A DNA stretch of 5,325 bases from Prevotellaceae bacterium (GTDB taxonomy: Bacteria; Bacteroidota; Bacteroidia; Bacteroidales; UBA932), in assembly GCA_031288855.1 (NCBI GenBank), contig JAITQQ010000048.1, positions 1-5,325 on the forward strand, read 5' to 3'. Shown one piece after another: positions 1 through 5,325 of the stretch (position 1 is the first letter of the stretch; the number at the start of each line of letters is the position of its first letter). The position numbers and the translations under genes were made by a program. A model generated the notes under the pieces. It had not been told where the DNA came from, made no database searches, and saw only the letters and a list, made by a program, of their open reading frames with translations.

Positions 1-653
1 GCATAACCCATTTTTCCCGACGAATGGTTGCCGATGAAACGTATGGGGTCAATGGCTTCGTAGGTGGGGCCTGCGGTTACGAGCACGTTAACGCCCGACA
101 GGTTTTTTTTTTTTGAAGCGAAATGTTGCAGGAACTGCACTATTTTTTCGGGCTCTTCCATGCGCCCTTTTCCTTCCAATCCGCTGGCCAAGCTGCCGCA
201 AGCGGCTTCTATCACCGCCACGCCGCGTTCTTTGAGCAACACAATATTGCGCACATTGGCCGGATGATTATACATCTCCACATCCATAGCCGGCGCTACA
301 ATTACAGGACAGCGTGCGGAAAGATAAGCGGTGAGCAATAAATTATCGGCTATGCCATGCACCATTTTGGCAATGGTGTTGGCGGTTGCAGGCGCAATAA
401 GGTAGTAATCGGCCCATTCGCCGAGGCTCACATGGCTGTTCCAGTGACCGTTTTCGGGATTGTAAAATTCAACGAGGATAGGGCGTTTCGACAGCGTAGC
501 CATCGTGAGCGGGGAAATAAATTGCTTGGCGGCGGCCGTCATCACCACTTGCACTTCGGCGCCTTCTTTAACCAGCAAACGAACCAGCGTGGCCGCTTTG
601 TAGGCCGCTATACTTCCGGTGAGGCCAAGTAATATATGTTTCCCTTTCAACAT
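1..653 (-). CDS. coaBC: CoaBC, bifunctional phosphopantothenoylcysteine decarboxylase / phosphopantothenate-cysteine ligase (3' part cut off by window edge)
   Basis: CoaBC makes 4'-phosphopantetheine from 4'-phosphopantothenate in CoA synthesis: CoaB adds cysteine using CTP and FMN-bound CoaC decarboxylates the product. The frame is open from ATG at 653 to base 1, giving 217 codons of a protein usually near 400. Residues 1-180 are the CoaC flavoprotein: [10 protein letters not shown] (11-20), active-site His74 in [27 protein letters not shown] (88-104), [11 protein letters not shown] (121-131) and [11 protein letters not shown] (155-165). CoaB begins about residue 188 with [18 protein letters not shown] and then GNHSSGKMG (208-216). 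An A12 run encodes KKKN (181-184) at the domain join and is in frame as given. The E. coli Dfp catalytic Asn and Cys positions appear to be Asp124 and Ser157 here. It starts 23 bases after rpoZ, has no Shine-Dalgarno, and is probably the third gene of the bamD operon. Identification is firm; the missing half cannot be judged. Confidence 0.97.
   Translation of the reverse strand, partial: MLKGKHILLGLTGSIAAYKAATLVRLLVKEGAEVQVVMTAAAKQFISPLTMATLSKRPILVEFYNPENGHWNSHVSLGEWADYYLIAPATANTIAKMVHGIADNLLLTAYLSARCPVIVAPAMDVEMYNHPANVRNIVLLKERGVAVIEAACGSLASGLEGKGRMEEPEKIVQFLQHFASKKKNLSGVNVLVTAGPTYEAIDPIRFIGNHSSGKMGY
103..114 (-). repeat. A12 homopolymer at the CoaC/CoaB domain junction
   Basis: The plus strand has twelve consecutive T (103-114), so the coaBC message carries twelve A. 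The run falls in codons 180-184 (Ser-Lys-Lys-Lys-Asn), in the linker before the CoaB motif [10 protein letters not shown]. As written the frame continues. One extra A would bring in TAA at 90-88, and one fewer would bring in TAA at 79-77. A-runs of this length are known substrates for polymerase slippage and for replication or sequencing error. Confidence 0.9.
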
Positions 654-676
654 CGGTGAAAACGCTGAAATTAGAA

Positions 677-1015
677 TTATGCCGTTTTGTTTTCGGGCTG
701 CTCGTCTATTTTCCGGTAATAGATTTTGTCGTCAAGAAGTTCCTGAACGGCCACTAAGGTGGGTTTGGGTTGCCGTTCGTAGTATCGCGAAATCTCAATC
801 TGTTCGCGGTTTTCAAATGTTTCTTCGAGATTATCGGAATAGTCCGAAAATTCTTCCAACTTGCGGTTGAGCTCCTGTTTCGTCTCGGCAGCAATCTGAT
901 TGGCGCGCTTGGCAACAATCATAGTCGTTTCATAAACATTGCCTATCTTTGAAGACAACTGACTGATGTCGCGCGTAATCGTATTAACAGGAATAGTTGT
1001 TTTTTTTGTATCCAT
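677..1015 (-). CDS. rpoZ: RNA polymerase omega subunit, Bacteroidota type
   Basis: This 112-residue protein resembles the omega/Rpb6-type subunit annotated in Bacteroidota, which helps assemble and stabilise core RNA polymerase by clamping the beta-prime subunit. Visible landmarks are [19 protein letters not shown] (13-31), the conserved helix [10 protein letters not shown] (33-42), an acidic stretch [20 protein letters not shown] (53-72), and the lineage-typical tail [20 protein letters not shown] (78-97) followed by IYYRK. There is no signal peptide or membrane segment, so it is cytoplasmic. ATG at 1015 lies 6 bases after the bamD stop, and coaBC starts 23 bases after this gene's TAA. That arrangement indicates co-transcription, and possibly translational coupling with bamD. 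No Shine-Dalgarno is present; ATCATT abuts the ATG. The family call rests on recognised sequence similarity and context, since omega proteins are short and divergent. Confidence 0.88.
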   Translation of the reverse strand: MDTKKTTIPVNTITRDISQLSSKIGNVYETTMIVAKRANQIAAETKQELNRKLEEFSDYSDNLEETFENREQIEISRYYERQPKPTLVAVQELLDDKIYYRKIDEQPENKTA

Positions 1016-1021
1016 AATGAT

Positions 1022-1819
1022 TTACTTTTTTTCTAAAAAATCAAGCGCTTCCCGGTGCATCCTGTCCACCTCTTTCCGGTGTTTGGAGTCGGGATATTCG
1101 CTGATAACATTATAATATTCATCAATGACGGTCTGGTAACGGTCTTTCTGTTTACTCGGCACACTGTTTTTGGCAATCATGTATGAAGAAGACATGATGA
1201 GATAAAGTATATCTTCGCGGTAACGGTTTTCGGGATTATCTTTCAGCACGGTTTTCAACGCAGTGAAAGCCGCTTTGTAATTCTCAATGGTGTAATATAA
1301 TTTTGCCGACGAAAAATTCTTTTCGTCCATCCTGCCGGAAAGCTCGTCGTACAAGGGCTGTAGCTCTTTCTTCCACGCACTCGAAGGATAGAGGTAATTA
1401 AATTCATTGATAGCTGCCAACGCCTGCGAAGTAGGCTTGGGGTCGAGTGCAGGGCGGTAGGTTGTTTCGTACAAACAAATACAACGCAGGAAAGATGCTT
1501 CTTCGGTAAATTGACTGCGGGGAAATGTTTGCCGGAACGTATTAAAGTAGTGCGCTGCAGAGTATGGGTCTTTATCCAGAAAATAACTTTTTGCCAGATA
1601 AAAATTAACGCTATCGTCGCGCGGCGTGCCGCGGTAATACAGGGCAATATTGTCGAATAAAGAAATGGCTTTATTGTATTTTTTCTTGTTATAATATTCC
1701 ATGGCGGCTTTATACTTCTGGTCGGAGTCATTGCTTTTGAGCAATTTTTCAAATTTCCCCGTGCAGGATGAAAGCAGCACAACAACAAGCAAAAAATAAA
1801 ATAAGCGCGTAATTTTCAT
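1022..1819 (-). CDS. bamD: BamD, outer membrane protein assembly factor (TPR lipoprotein)
   Basis: BamD is the essential lipoprotein partner of BamA in the machine that folds beta-barrel proteins into the outer membrane; it faces the periplasm. With ATG at 1819 the product has 265 residues, near the usual BamD length. Residues 1-18 form a lipoprotein signal (MKITR, hydrophobic FYFLLVVVLL) with lipobox LSSC, so Cys19 would be lipidated. TPR-like helices follow: YKAAMEYYNKKKYNKAISLF (36-55), then NFYLAKSYFLDKDPYSAAHY (72-91), and a later NYKAAFTALKTVL (170-182). The C-terminal part, YQTVIDEYYNVISEYPDSKH (228-247), is typical of the family. An upstream in-frame ATG at 1855 is rejected because it would add twelve residues before the signal peptide and precede the promoter-like TATCTTTG. 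It is probably the first gene of bamD-rpoZ-coaBC. Confidence 0.95.
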   Translation of the reverse strand: MKITRLFYFLLVVVLLSSCTGKFEKLLKSNDSDQKYKAAMEYYNKKKYNKAISLFDNIALYYRGTPRDDSVNFYLAKSYFLDKDPYSAAHYFNTFRQTFPRSQFTEEASFLRCICLYETTYRPALDPKPTSQALAAINEFNYLYPSSAWKKELQPLYDELSGRMDEKNFSSAKLYYTIENYKAAFTALKTVLKDNPENRYREDILYLIMSSSYMIAKNSVPSKQKDRYQTVIDEYYNVISEYPDSKHRKEVDRMHREALDFLEKK

Positions 1820-1841
1820 AAAAATGATACGTAAATCCAAA

Positions 1842-1852
1842 CTGCAAAGATA
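1842..1852 (-). promoter_or_regulatory. Candidate bamD operon promoter, -7 element
   Basis: On the minus strand the sequence TATCTTTGCAG exactly fits the Bacteroidota -7 consensus TAnnTTTG, and it lies 22 bases before the bamD ATG at 1819. The spacing gives a short leader of about 15 bases. No TTG-type -33 box is found at the expected 17-23 base distance; that region is an A/T-only stretch overlapping the trxB stop. The call therefore rests on the -7 box and position alone. Confidence 0.6.
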
Positions 1853-1854
1853 CA

Positions 1855-1872
1855 AAAAAATTACTATTTTTT
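1855..1872 (-). repeat. A/T-only inverted repeat between trxB and bamD
   Basis: Seven-base arms AAAAAAT and ATTTTTT flank a four-base loop directly after the tandem trxB stops TGA TAA. It could form only a weak hairpin because it has no G-C pairs, so it is a poor intrinsic terminator. It may simply be the A/T-rich upstream part of the bamD promoter. Confidence 0.3.
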
Positions 1873-1873
1873 A

Positions 1874-2809
1874 TCATTCTCCGTTTAAAAAACATTCGGC
1901 GTCTCTGGCGGCCATACATCCTGAGGCGGCAGCGGTAATCGCTTGGCGATAACGCGGGTCGCTGACATCGCCGGCGGCAAACACACCGGAAATATTCGTT
2001 TGGGTAGTGCCGGGTTGGGTTTTTATGTAGCCAAGTCCGTCGGTATGCAAAGCAGGCGTAAACAATTCAGCATTAGGATGATGCCCGATAGCAAGAAAAA
2101 ATCCCTGAATGTCTATCTTTTTTTGTTGGCCGGCTTTATCTACAAGCAAAGCGCCGGTAACGCCGGTAGTTTCACCTAAAATCTCGACGGTTTGGTGCTC
2201 CCACAGGATTTCGATATTCGGATTTTTCAGCACCCTGTCTTGCATAGTCTTGGAAGCCCGCAACACATTGCGGCGCACAATCATATAGACTTTCCGGCAG
2301 AGGTTGGCGAGGTAAAGGGCTTCTTCGCAAGCCGTGTCGCCGCCGCCGACAATCGCTACGTCTTGCCCTTTGTAGAAAAATCCGTCGCATGTGGCGCACG
2401 CCGACACGCCTTGCCCGCGGTATCGTTCTTCGGAAGGAAGGCCTAAGTACTTAGCCGTAGCACCGGTGGCGATGATAAGCGCTTCCGCTTTCACCACATG
2501 CTGTCCGTCAACAGTGAGGGTAAAAGGATGTTTGGAAAGGTCGGCCTGCGATATGGAGCCGTTCCGTATGTCAACACCAAAGCGGGCGGCCTGTTTCTGC
2601 ATCAACGTCATGAGTTCAGTGCCTGAAATGCCGTCGGGGAAACCGGGAAAATTCTCTACTTCGGTTGTCGTAGTAAGCTGTCCGCCGGGTTGAATCCCTT
2701 CGTAAAGCACGGTTTGAATATTGGCGCGCGACGTGTAAATACCGGCCGTGTAACCTGCCGGGCCGCCGCCTACGATAAGGCATTTCACGCTTTCTGGAGT
2801 TGTATTCAT
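1874..2809 (-). CDS. trxB: Thioredoxin reductase (NADPH, low-molecular-weight FAD type)
   Basis: TrxB passes electrons from NADPH through FAD and a redox disulfide to thioredoxin, keeping cytoplasmic thiols reduced. The 311 residues match the usual length of about 310-320. Domains in order: N-terminal FAD-binding GGGPAG (14-19), with EGIQPGGQLTTTTEVENFPGF (37-57) lining the flavin; the link IIATGATAKYLGLP (112-125); the catalytic pair Cys138-Ala-Thr-Cys141 in SACATCDGFFY; NADPH-binding VGGGDTACEEA (154-164); the phosphate-binding VRRNVLRASK (178-187); and the closing FAD motif GVFAAGDVSD (275-284). All key residues are present. ATG at 2809 is the natural start, immediately before SVKCLIVGGG. 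There is no fused thioredoxin domain and no signal peptide. It stops with tandem TGA TAA. It has its own promoter and lies 54 bases upstream of bamD, so read-through into that operon is possible. It is divergent from pbpC. Confidence 0.97.
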   Translation of the reverse strand: MNTTPESVKCLIVGGGPAGYTAGIYTSRANIQTVLYEGIQPGGQLTTTTEVENFPGFPDGISGTELMTLMQKQAARFGVDIRNGSISQADLSKHPFTLTVDGQHVVKAEALIIATGATAKYLGLPSEERYRGQGVSACATCDGFFYKGQDVAIVGGGDTACEEALYLANLCRKVYMIVRRNVLRASKTMQDRVLKNPNIEILWEHQTVEILGETTGVTGALLVDKAGQQKKIDIQGFFLAIGHHPNAELFTPALHTDGLGYIKTQPGTTQTNISGVFAAGDVSDPRYRQAITAAASGCMAARDAECFLNGE

Positions 2810-2836
2810 AAATGATAATTATTTTGGAAACGGACA

Positions 2837-2866
2837 CGAAGATACGGAAATTTATTGAAATTTCAA
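2837..2866 (-). promoter_or_regulatory. trxB promoter (TTG-N19-TATCTTCG)
   Basis: Read on the minus strand, TTG (2866-2864) is followed by a 19-base spacer and TATCTTCG (2844-2837). This is the Bacteroidota two-box layout (TTTG or TTG, about 19 bases, TAnnTTTG) with one mismatch in the -7 box. Transcription would start near 2830, leaving a leader of about 20 bases before the trxB ATG at 2809. Confidence 0.75.
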
Positions 2867-2867
2867 T
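2854..2867. promoter_or_regulatory. 14-bp perfect palindrome over the trxB -33 box, possible operator
   Basis: ATTGAAATTTCAAT is a perfect inverted repeat with no loop. It covers the TTG of the trxB promoter and sits upstream of the pbpC -7-like site, so a protein bound there could affect both directions. The sequence shows the symmetry and position only. No known regulator is recognised, and A/T-rich DNA yields such palindromes fairly easily. Confidence 0.35.
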
Positions 2868-2884
2868 TTTTTGTTTGGAATTCG

Positions 2885-2892
2885 TACCTTCG
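2885..2892 (+). promoter_or_regulatory. Candidate pbpC promoter, -7 element
   Basis: TACCTTCG fits the Bacteroidota -7 consensus TAnnTTTG with one mismatch, the same T-to-C variant as in the trxB promoter, and is followed by CA. It lies 18 bases before the proposed GTG start at 2911, giving a very short leader of about 12 bases. A convincing -33 box at 17-23 bases is missing; the nearest upstream TTG boxes are 11 and 27 bases away. Confidence 0.45.
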
Positions 2893-2910
2893 CATATTAA
2901 AACATTCTCG

Positions 2911-5256
2911 GTGAAAAGTTGGCGGAAATACAGGTTATTGGGATTATTCACGCTGTTGGGCGCGGGATATTATTTTTCGCTGCCCGCCGATTTGTTTGAT
3001 GACCCTGCCTCTACCATAGTGGAAAGCGCCGATGGGCATTTGCTTGGCGCGAAAATAGCCGCCGACGGGCAATGGCGTTTTCCTGTCCAAAAAATAGCTT
3101 CGCTAAAATATACAATTTGCTTGATGGCTTACGAAGACAAGCATTTTATGCATCATAATGGTGTTGATATTTTGGCAATAGGCCGTGCCTTCTGGCACAA
3201 CCTCCGGCAAGGAAAAATAGTGGAAGGCGGTAGCACCATTACGATGCAGGTGATTCGGCTGATGCGGAAAGGAAAGTCCCGCACGATAAAAGAAAAGATT
3301 ATTGAATGTGTCTTGGCAACCCGTTTGGAATGGCGTTGCACCAAGCGGGAAATATTGGAATTGTACATGGCACATGCGCCTTTTGGCGGCAATGTGGTGG
3401 GCATTGAAGCGGCGGCCTGGCGCTATTTCGGGCGTTCGTCGCGTCACTTGTCATGGGCGGAAGCGGCTATGCTGGCGGTGTTGCCGAATGCGCCGGCGCT
3501 GATTCATCCGGGAAGAAATCGCAGTGCGTTATTAAAAAAACGCAACGCGCTGCTCGACGACCTTTGCCGCATGGGGATGCTGAATGAAGAGGATAAACTG
3601 TTGGCACAGTTAGAGCCATTGCCCGATAAGCCTTTTGCGTTGCCGGTGATAGCGCCGCACCTCGTGGAACGTTTGGCCAAAACGAAAGAAGGGGAGCATG
3701 TTGTTACAACCATTGATTATTTTTTACAGCAACACGTCACACACATAGTGAACACCCATGCGAAACAGTTGCGGGGTAACGGCGTGAATAATGCGGCGGC
3801 GGTGATTATTGATAACCGGAACGGCAGCGTACTGGCCTACATGGGAAATGTGTCCGGGCGCAATAATAAAGAATATGGGGAAGACGTGGATATGATTATG
3901 TCGCCGCGCAGTACGGGAAGCATCCTGAAACCCTTTCTGTATGCGGGTTTGATAGATGAAGGCGATTTGCTTCCGAACACGTTGGTGCCCGATGTGCCGA
4001 CTTTTCTTTCGGGATTTGCACCGCAGAATTTCAAAAAAAGTTTTGACGGCGCTGTGCCTGTACACGAAGCGCTCGAGCGTTCGCTGAATGTGCCTTGGGT
4101 GCGTTTGTTGCAAAATTTCGGACTGAACAAGTTCTATGAATTACTGAAAAAAACAGGAATTACTTCGCTGAAATTTCCTTCGGAACATTACGGGTTATCG
4201 CTTATTCTGGGCGGTGCGGAAGCCTCGCTGTGGGATATTTGCTCGGTGTATGCTTCCATGTCGCGCACACTGGAGCATTTTTATACTTATAATTCACAAT
4301 ATGCAATGAATGATTGGCGGAAGCCGGTATTGACGCCACAGGAAAATACAACGGCGGCAGTTGTGAATGAAGATTACTTGATAAGCGCCGCCGCCTGTTG
4401 GCTGGTGTTCGACGCCTTGTCGGAAGTGCAGCGGCCGGAAGAAGAAGCAGAGTGGAAAACGTTTCCTTCCTCGCGGCGGGTGGCGTGGAAAACAGGCACG
4501 AGCTACGGCAACCGCGATGCGTGGGCTGTGGGCGTTACGCCCAATTACACAGTAGGCGTATGGGTGGGAAATGCCAGTGGCGAGGGCCGCCCCATGCTCA
4601 CAGGCGTGGGCAGCGCTGCACCGATATTGTTTGACTTGTTTAATCTGTTGCCTCCTACGTCGTGGTATGCACAGCCCTTCGATGAAATGATCAACATTGC
4701 GGTGTGCCGGGAAAGCGGCCACCGTGCCACCGCACTGTGCGAAGAAACCGACTCCATGTGGGTAGCCCGTAGCGGCCTTGATACGCCGCCTTGCCCTTAT
4801 CATGTGTTGGTGCACCTCGACCGTCACGAAAAATACAGGGTAAATGCCGATTGTGAAGAAGCGCACCGTATTATTTCGCGCCCTTGGTTTGTGCTGCCGC
4901 CGGTGCAGGAGTACTATTATAAAACGAAACACTATACATACAGGCCGCTGCCTCCCGTTGACCCGCGTTGCGCTACTATGACGCAGCAACGGCCCATGGC
5001 GTTGATTTATCCCGAAAACGGATTGGTGGTGGTGCTGACCAAACAAATGAGCGGGGAACTCGGAAAAATAGAATTACAGGCTACGCATCGGCGCCGCAAC
5101 GCCACAATTTACTGGCACCTCGACGAAATATACTTAGGCGCCACGCAATATTTTCACAGCATGCCGGTTATTCCCTCCGCCGGGTTGCACACCATCACCT
5201 TGGTTGATGACGAAGGCCTAAGCCTGACAAGCCGTTTCAAGGTAGATGAAAAATAA
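2911..5256 (+). CDS. pbpC: Penicillin-binding protein 1C (PBP1C), bifunctional peptidoglycan glycosyltransferase / transpeptidase
   Basis: A class A PBP polymerises glycan strands and cross-links peptides at the outer face of the inner membrane. With GTG at 2911 it has 781 residues, close to E. coli PBP1C (about 770). A short basic tail (KSWRKYR) precedes one membrane anchor (about 9-24). The glycosyltransferase (about 60-250) has EDKHFMHHNGVD with catalytic Glu75, GGSTITMQ (106-113), EKIIECVLATRLE (128-140), KREILELYM (145-153) and LSWAEAAMLAVLPNAP (180-195). The transpeptidase has Ser337-Ile-Leu-Lys340, SLN (391-393) and KTGT (527-530). A BiPBP_C-like domain ends the protein (about 695-780). 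DGQWRFP (52-58) is typical of PBP1C. An ATG at 2812 would add 33 residues but lies before the -7-like site and has no normal N-terminus. It ends in tandem TAA TAA. The family call is firm; the exact start is inferred. Confidence 0.95.
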   Translation: MKSWRKYRLLGLFTLLGAGYYFSLPADLFDDPASTIVESADGHLLGAKIAADGQWRFPVQKIASLKYTICLMAYEDKHFMHHNGVDILAIGRAFWHNLRQGKIVEGGSTITMQVIRLMRKGKSRTIKEKIIECVLATRLEWRCTKREILELYMAHAPFGGNVVGIEAAAWRYFGRSSRHLSWAEAAMLAVLPNAPALIHPGRNRSALLKKRNALLDDLCRMGMLNEEDKLLAQLEPLPDKPFALPVIAPHLVERLAKTKEGEHVVTTIDYFLQQHVTHIVNTHAKQLRGNGVNNAAAVIIDNRNGSVLAYMGNVSGRNNKEYGEDVDMIMSPRSTGSILKPFLYAGLIDEGDLLPNTLVPDVPTFLSGFAPQNFKKSFDGAVPVHEALERSLNVPWVRLLQNFGLNKFYELLKKTGITSLKFPSEHYGLSLILGGAEASLWDICSVYASMSRTLEHFYTYNSQYAMNDWRKPVLTPQENTTAAVVNEDYLISAAACWLVFDALSEVQRPEEEAEWKTFPSSRRVAWKTGTSYGNRDAWAVGVTPNYTVGVWVGNASGEGRPMLTGVGSAAPILFDLFNLLPPTSWYAQPFDEMINIAVCRESGHRATALCEETDSMWVARSGLDTPPCPYHVLVHLDRHEKYRVNADCEEAHRIISRPWFVLPPVQEYYYKTKHYTYRPLPPVDPRCATMTQQRPMALIYPENGLVVVLTKQMSGELGKIELQATHRRRNATIYWHLDEIYLGATQYFHSMPVIPSAGLHTITLVDDEGLSLTSRFKVDEK

Positions 5257-5268
5257 TAACATATTTTA

Positions 5269-5299
5269 ACAATTTTATGTTTGGAGTTTTAAAAATTGT
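5269..5299. repeat. 8-bp inverted repeat around the downstream -33 box
   Basis: ACAATTTT (5269-5276) and AAAATTGT (5292-5299) are exact reverse complements separated by 15 bases that include the TTTG box at 5280-5283. It starts 10 bases after the second pbpC stop. It lacks G-C pairs and a following T-run, so it does not look like an intrinsic terminator; an operator role for the next gene is possible but unproven. Confidence 0.3.
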
Positions 5300-5310
5300 G
5301 CTTATATTTG
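5280..5310 (+). promoter_or_regulatory. Strong consensus promoter for a gene beyond the right edge
   Basis: TTTG (5280-5283), a 19-base spacer and TATATTTG (5303-5310) match the Bacteroidota housekeeping promoter consensus at every defined position. Transcription would begin near 5317, just before an ATG at 5320. Whether that ATG is a start codon cannot be decided because the window ends at 5325. The site shows that the next plus-strand gene is probably expressed independently of pbpC. Confidence 0.75.
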
Positions 5311-5325
5311 CAGCGTGAGATGTTA

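Noticed and set aside
64..632. Plus-strand small frames opposite coaBC
   Set aside because: The minus strand encodes clear CoaBC motifs throughout, and these plus-strand products show no family features.
944..951. Plus-strand TATCTTTG inside rpoZ as an antisense promoter
   Set aside because: It matches the -7 consensus, but no TTTG or TTG lies at the right distance upstream and no plus-strand gene follows. It is probably coincidental within coding sequence.
1820..1855. Upstream ATG at 1855 as the bamD start
   Set aside because: It would place twelve extra residues before a complete lipoprotein signal and lies upstream of the -7-like TATCTTTG box.
2616..2951. Minus-strand frame of 111 codons spanning the trxB start and intergenic region
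   Set aside because: It overlaps trxB in another frame, has a low-complexity arginine-rich product and runs through the trxB promoter.
4294..5046. Antisense open frame of 250 codons inside pbpC
   Set aside because: Its product is rich in His, Arg and Pro with no recognisable domain, and it lies wholly opposite strongly conserved PBP1C coding sequence. It is a shadow frame.
5257..5280. Intrinsic terminator after pbpC
   Set aside because: There is no GC-containing stem followed by a T-run, only A/T-rich sequence and a weak inverted repeat.
1..5325. Mobile elements, CRISPR arrays, tRNA or rRNA genes, riboswitches
   Set aside because: Reading both strands gave no transposase or integrase motifs, no spaced direct repeats and no RNA-gene signatures. 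Nearly all DNA is accounted for by five housekeeping genes.

Overview
The window looks like ordinary chromosomal housekeeping DNA from a member of the Bacteroidota (Bacteroidetes). The evidence is the gene set (a Bacteroidota-type omega subunit next to BamD and CoaBC), promoter-like sites of the TTTG / TAnnTTTG type, and the absence of Shine-Dalgarno sequences before every start. I see no mobile element, RNA gene, CRISPR array, defence system or foreign-looking segment.

Layout: four genes lie on the minus strand and one on the plus strand. Reading leftward from 2809, the minus-strand genes are trxB (thioredoxin reductase, 1874-2809), bamD (outer-membrane assembly lipoprotein, 1022-1819), rpoZ (RNA polymerase omega-like subunit, 677-1015) and coaBC (coenzyme A biosynthesis, 653 to beyond the left edge). 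bamD, rpoZ and coaBC are tightly spaced (6 and 23 bases) and probably form one operon behind a -7-like element at 1842-1852. trxB has its own well-formed promoter at 2837-2866. On the plus strand, pbpC (penicillin-binding protein 1C, probable GTG start at 2911, stop at 5256) is divergent from trxB across about 100 bases. The last 70 bases hold a textbook Bacteroidota promoter (5280-5310) for a gene beyond the right edge.

The genes serve basic cell functions: thiol redox balance (TrxB), beta-barrel insertion into the outer membrane (BamD), transcription (omega), CoA supply (CoaBC) and peptidoglycan synthesis (PBP1C). They are not an evident single pathway.

The best candidates for a second look are a run of twelve A residues exactly at the CoaC/CoaB domain boundary, where a slip of +1 or -1 would stop translation within a few codons and release CoaC alone; two substitutions at catalytic positions of the CoaC domain; a 14-bp perfect palindrome over the trxB -33 box; and a shared ATCATT hexamer immediately before three of the start codons. 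None of these amounts to a clearly new system.
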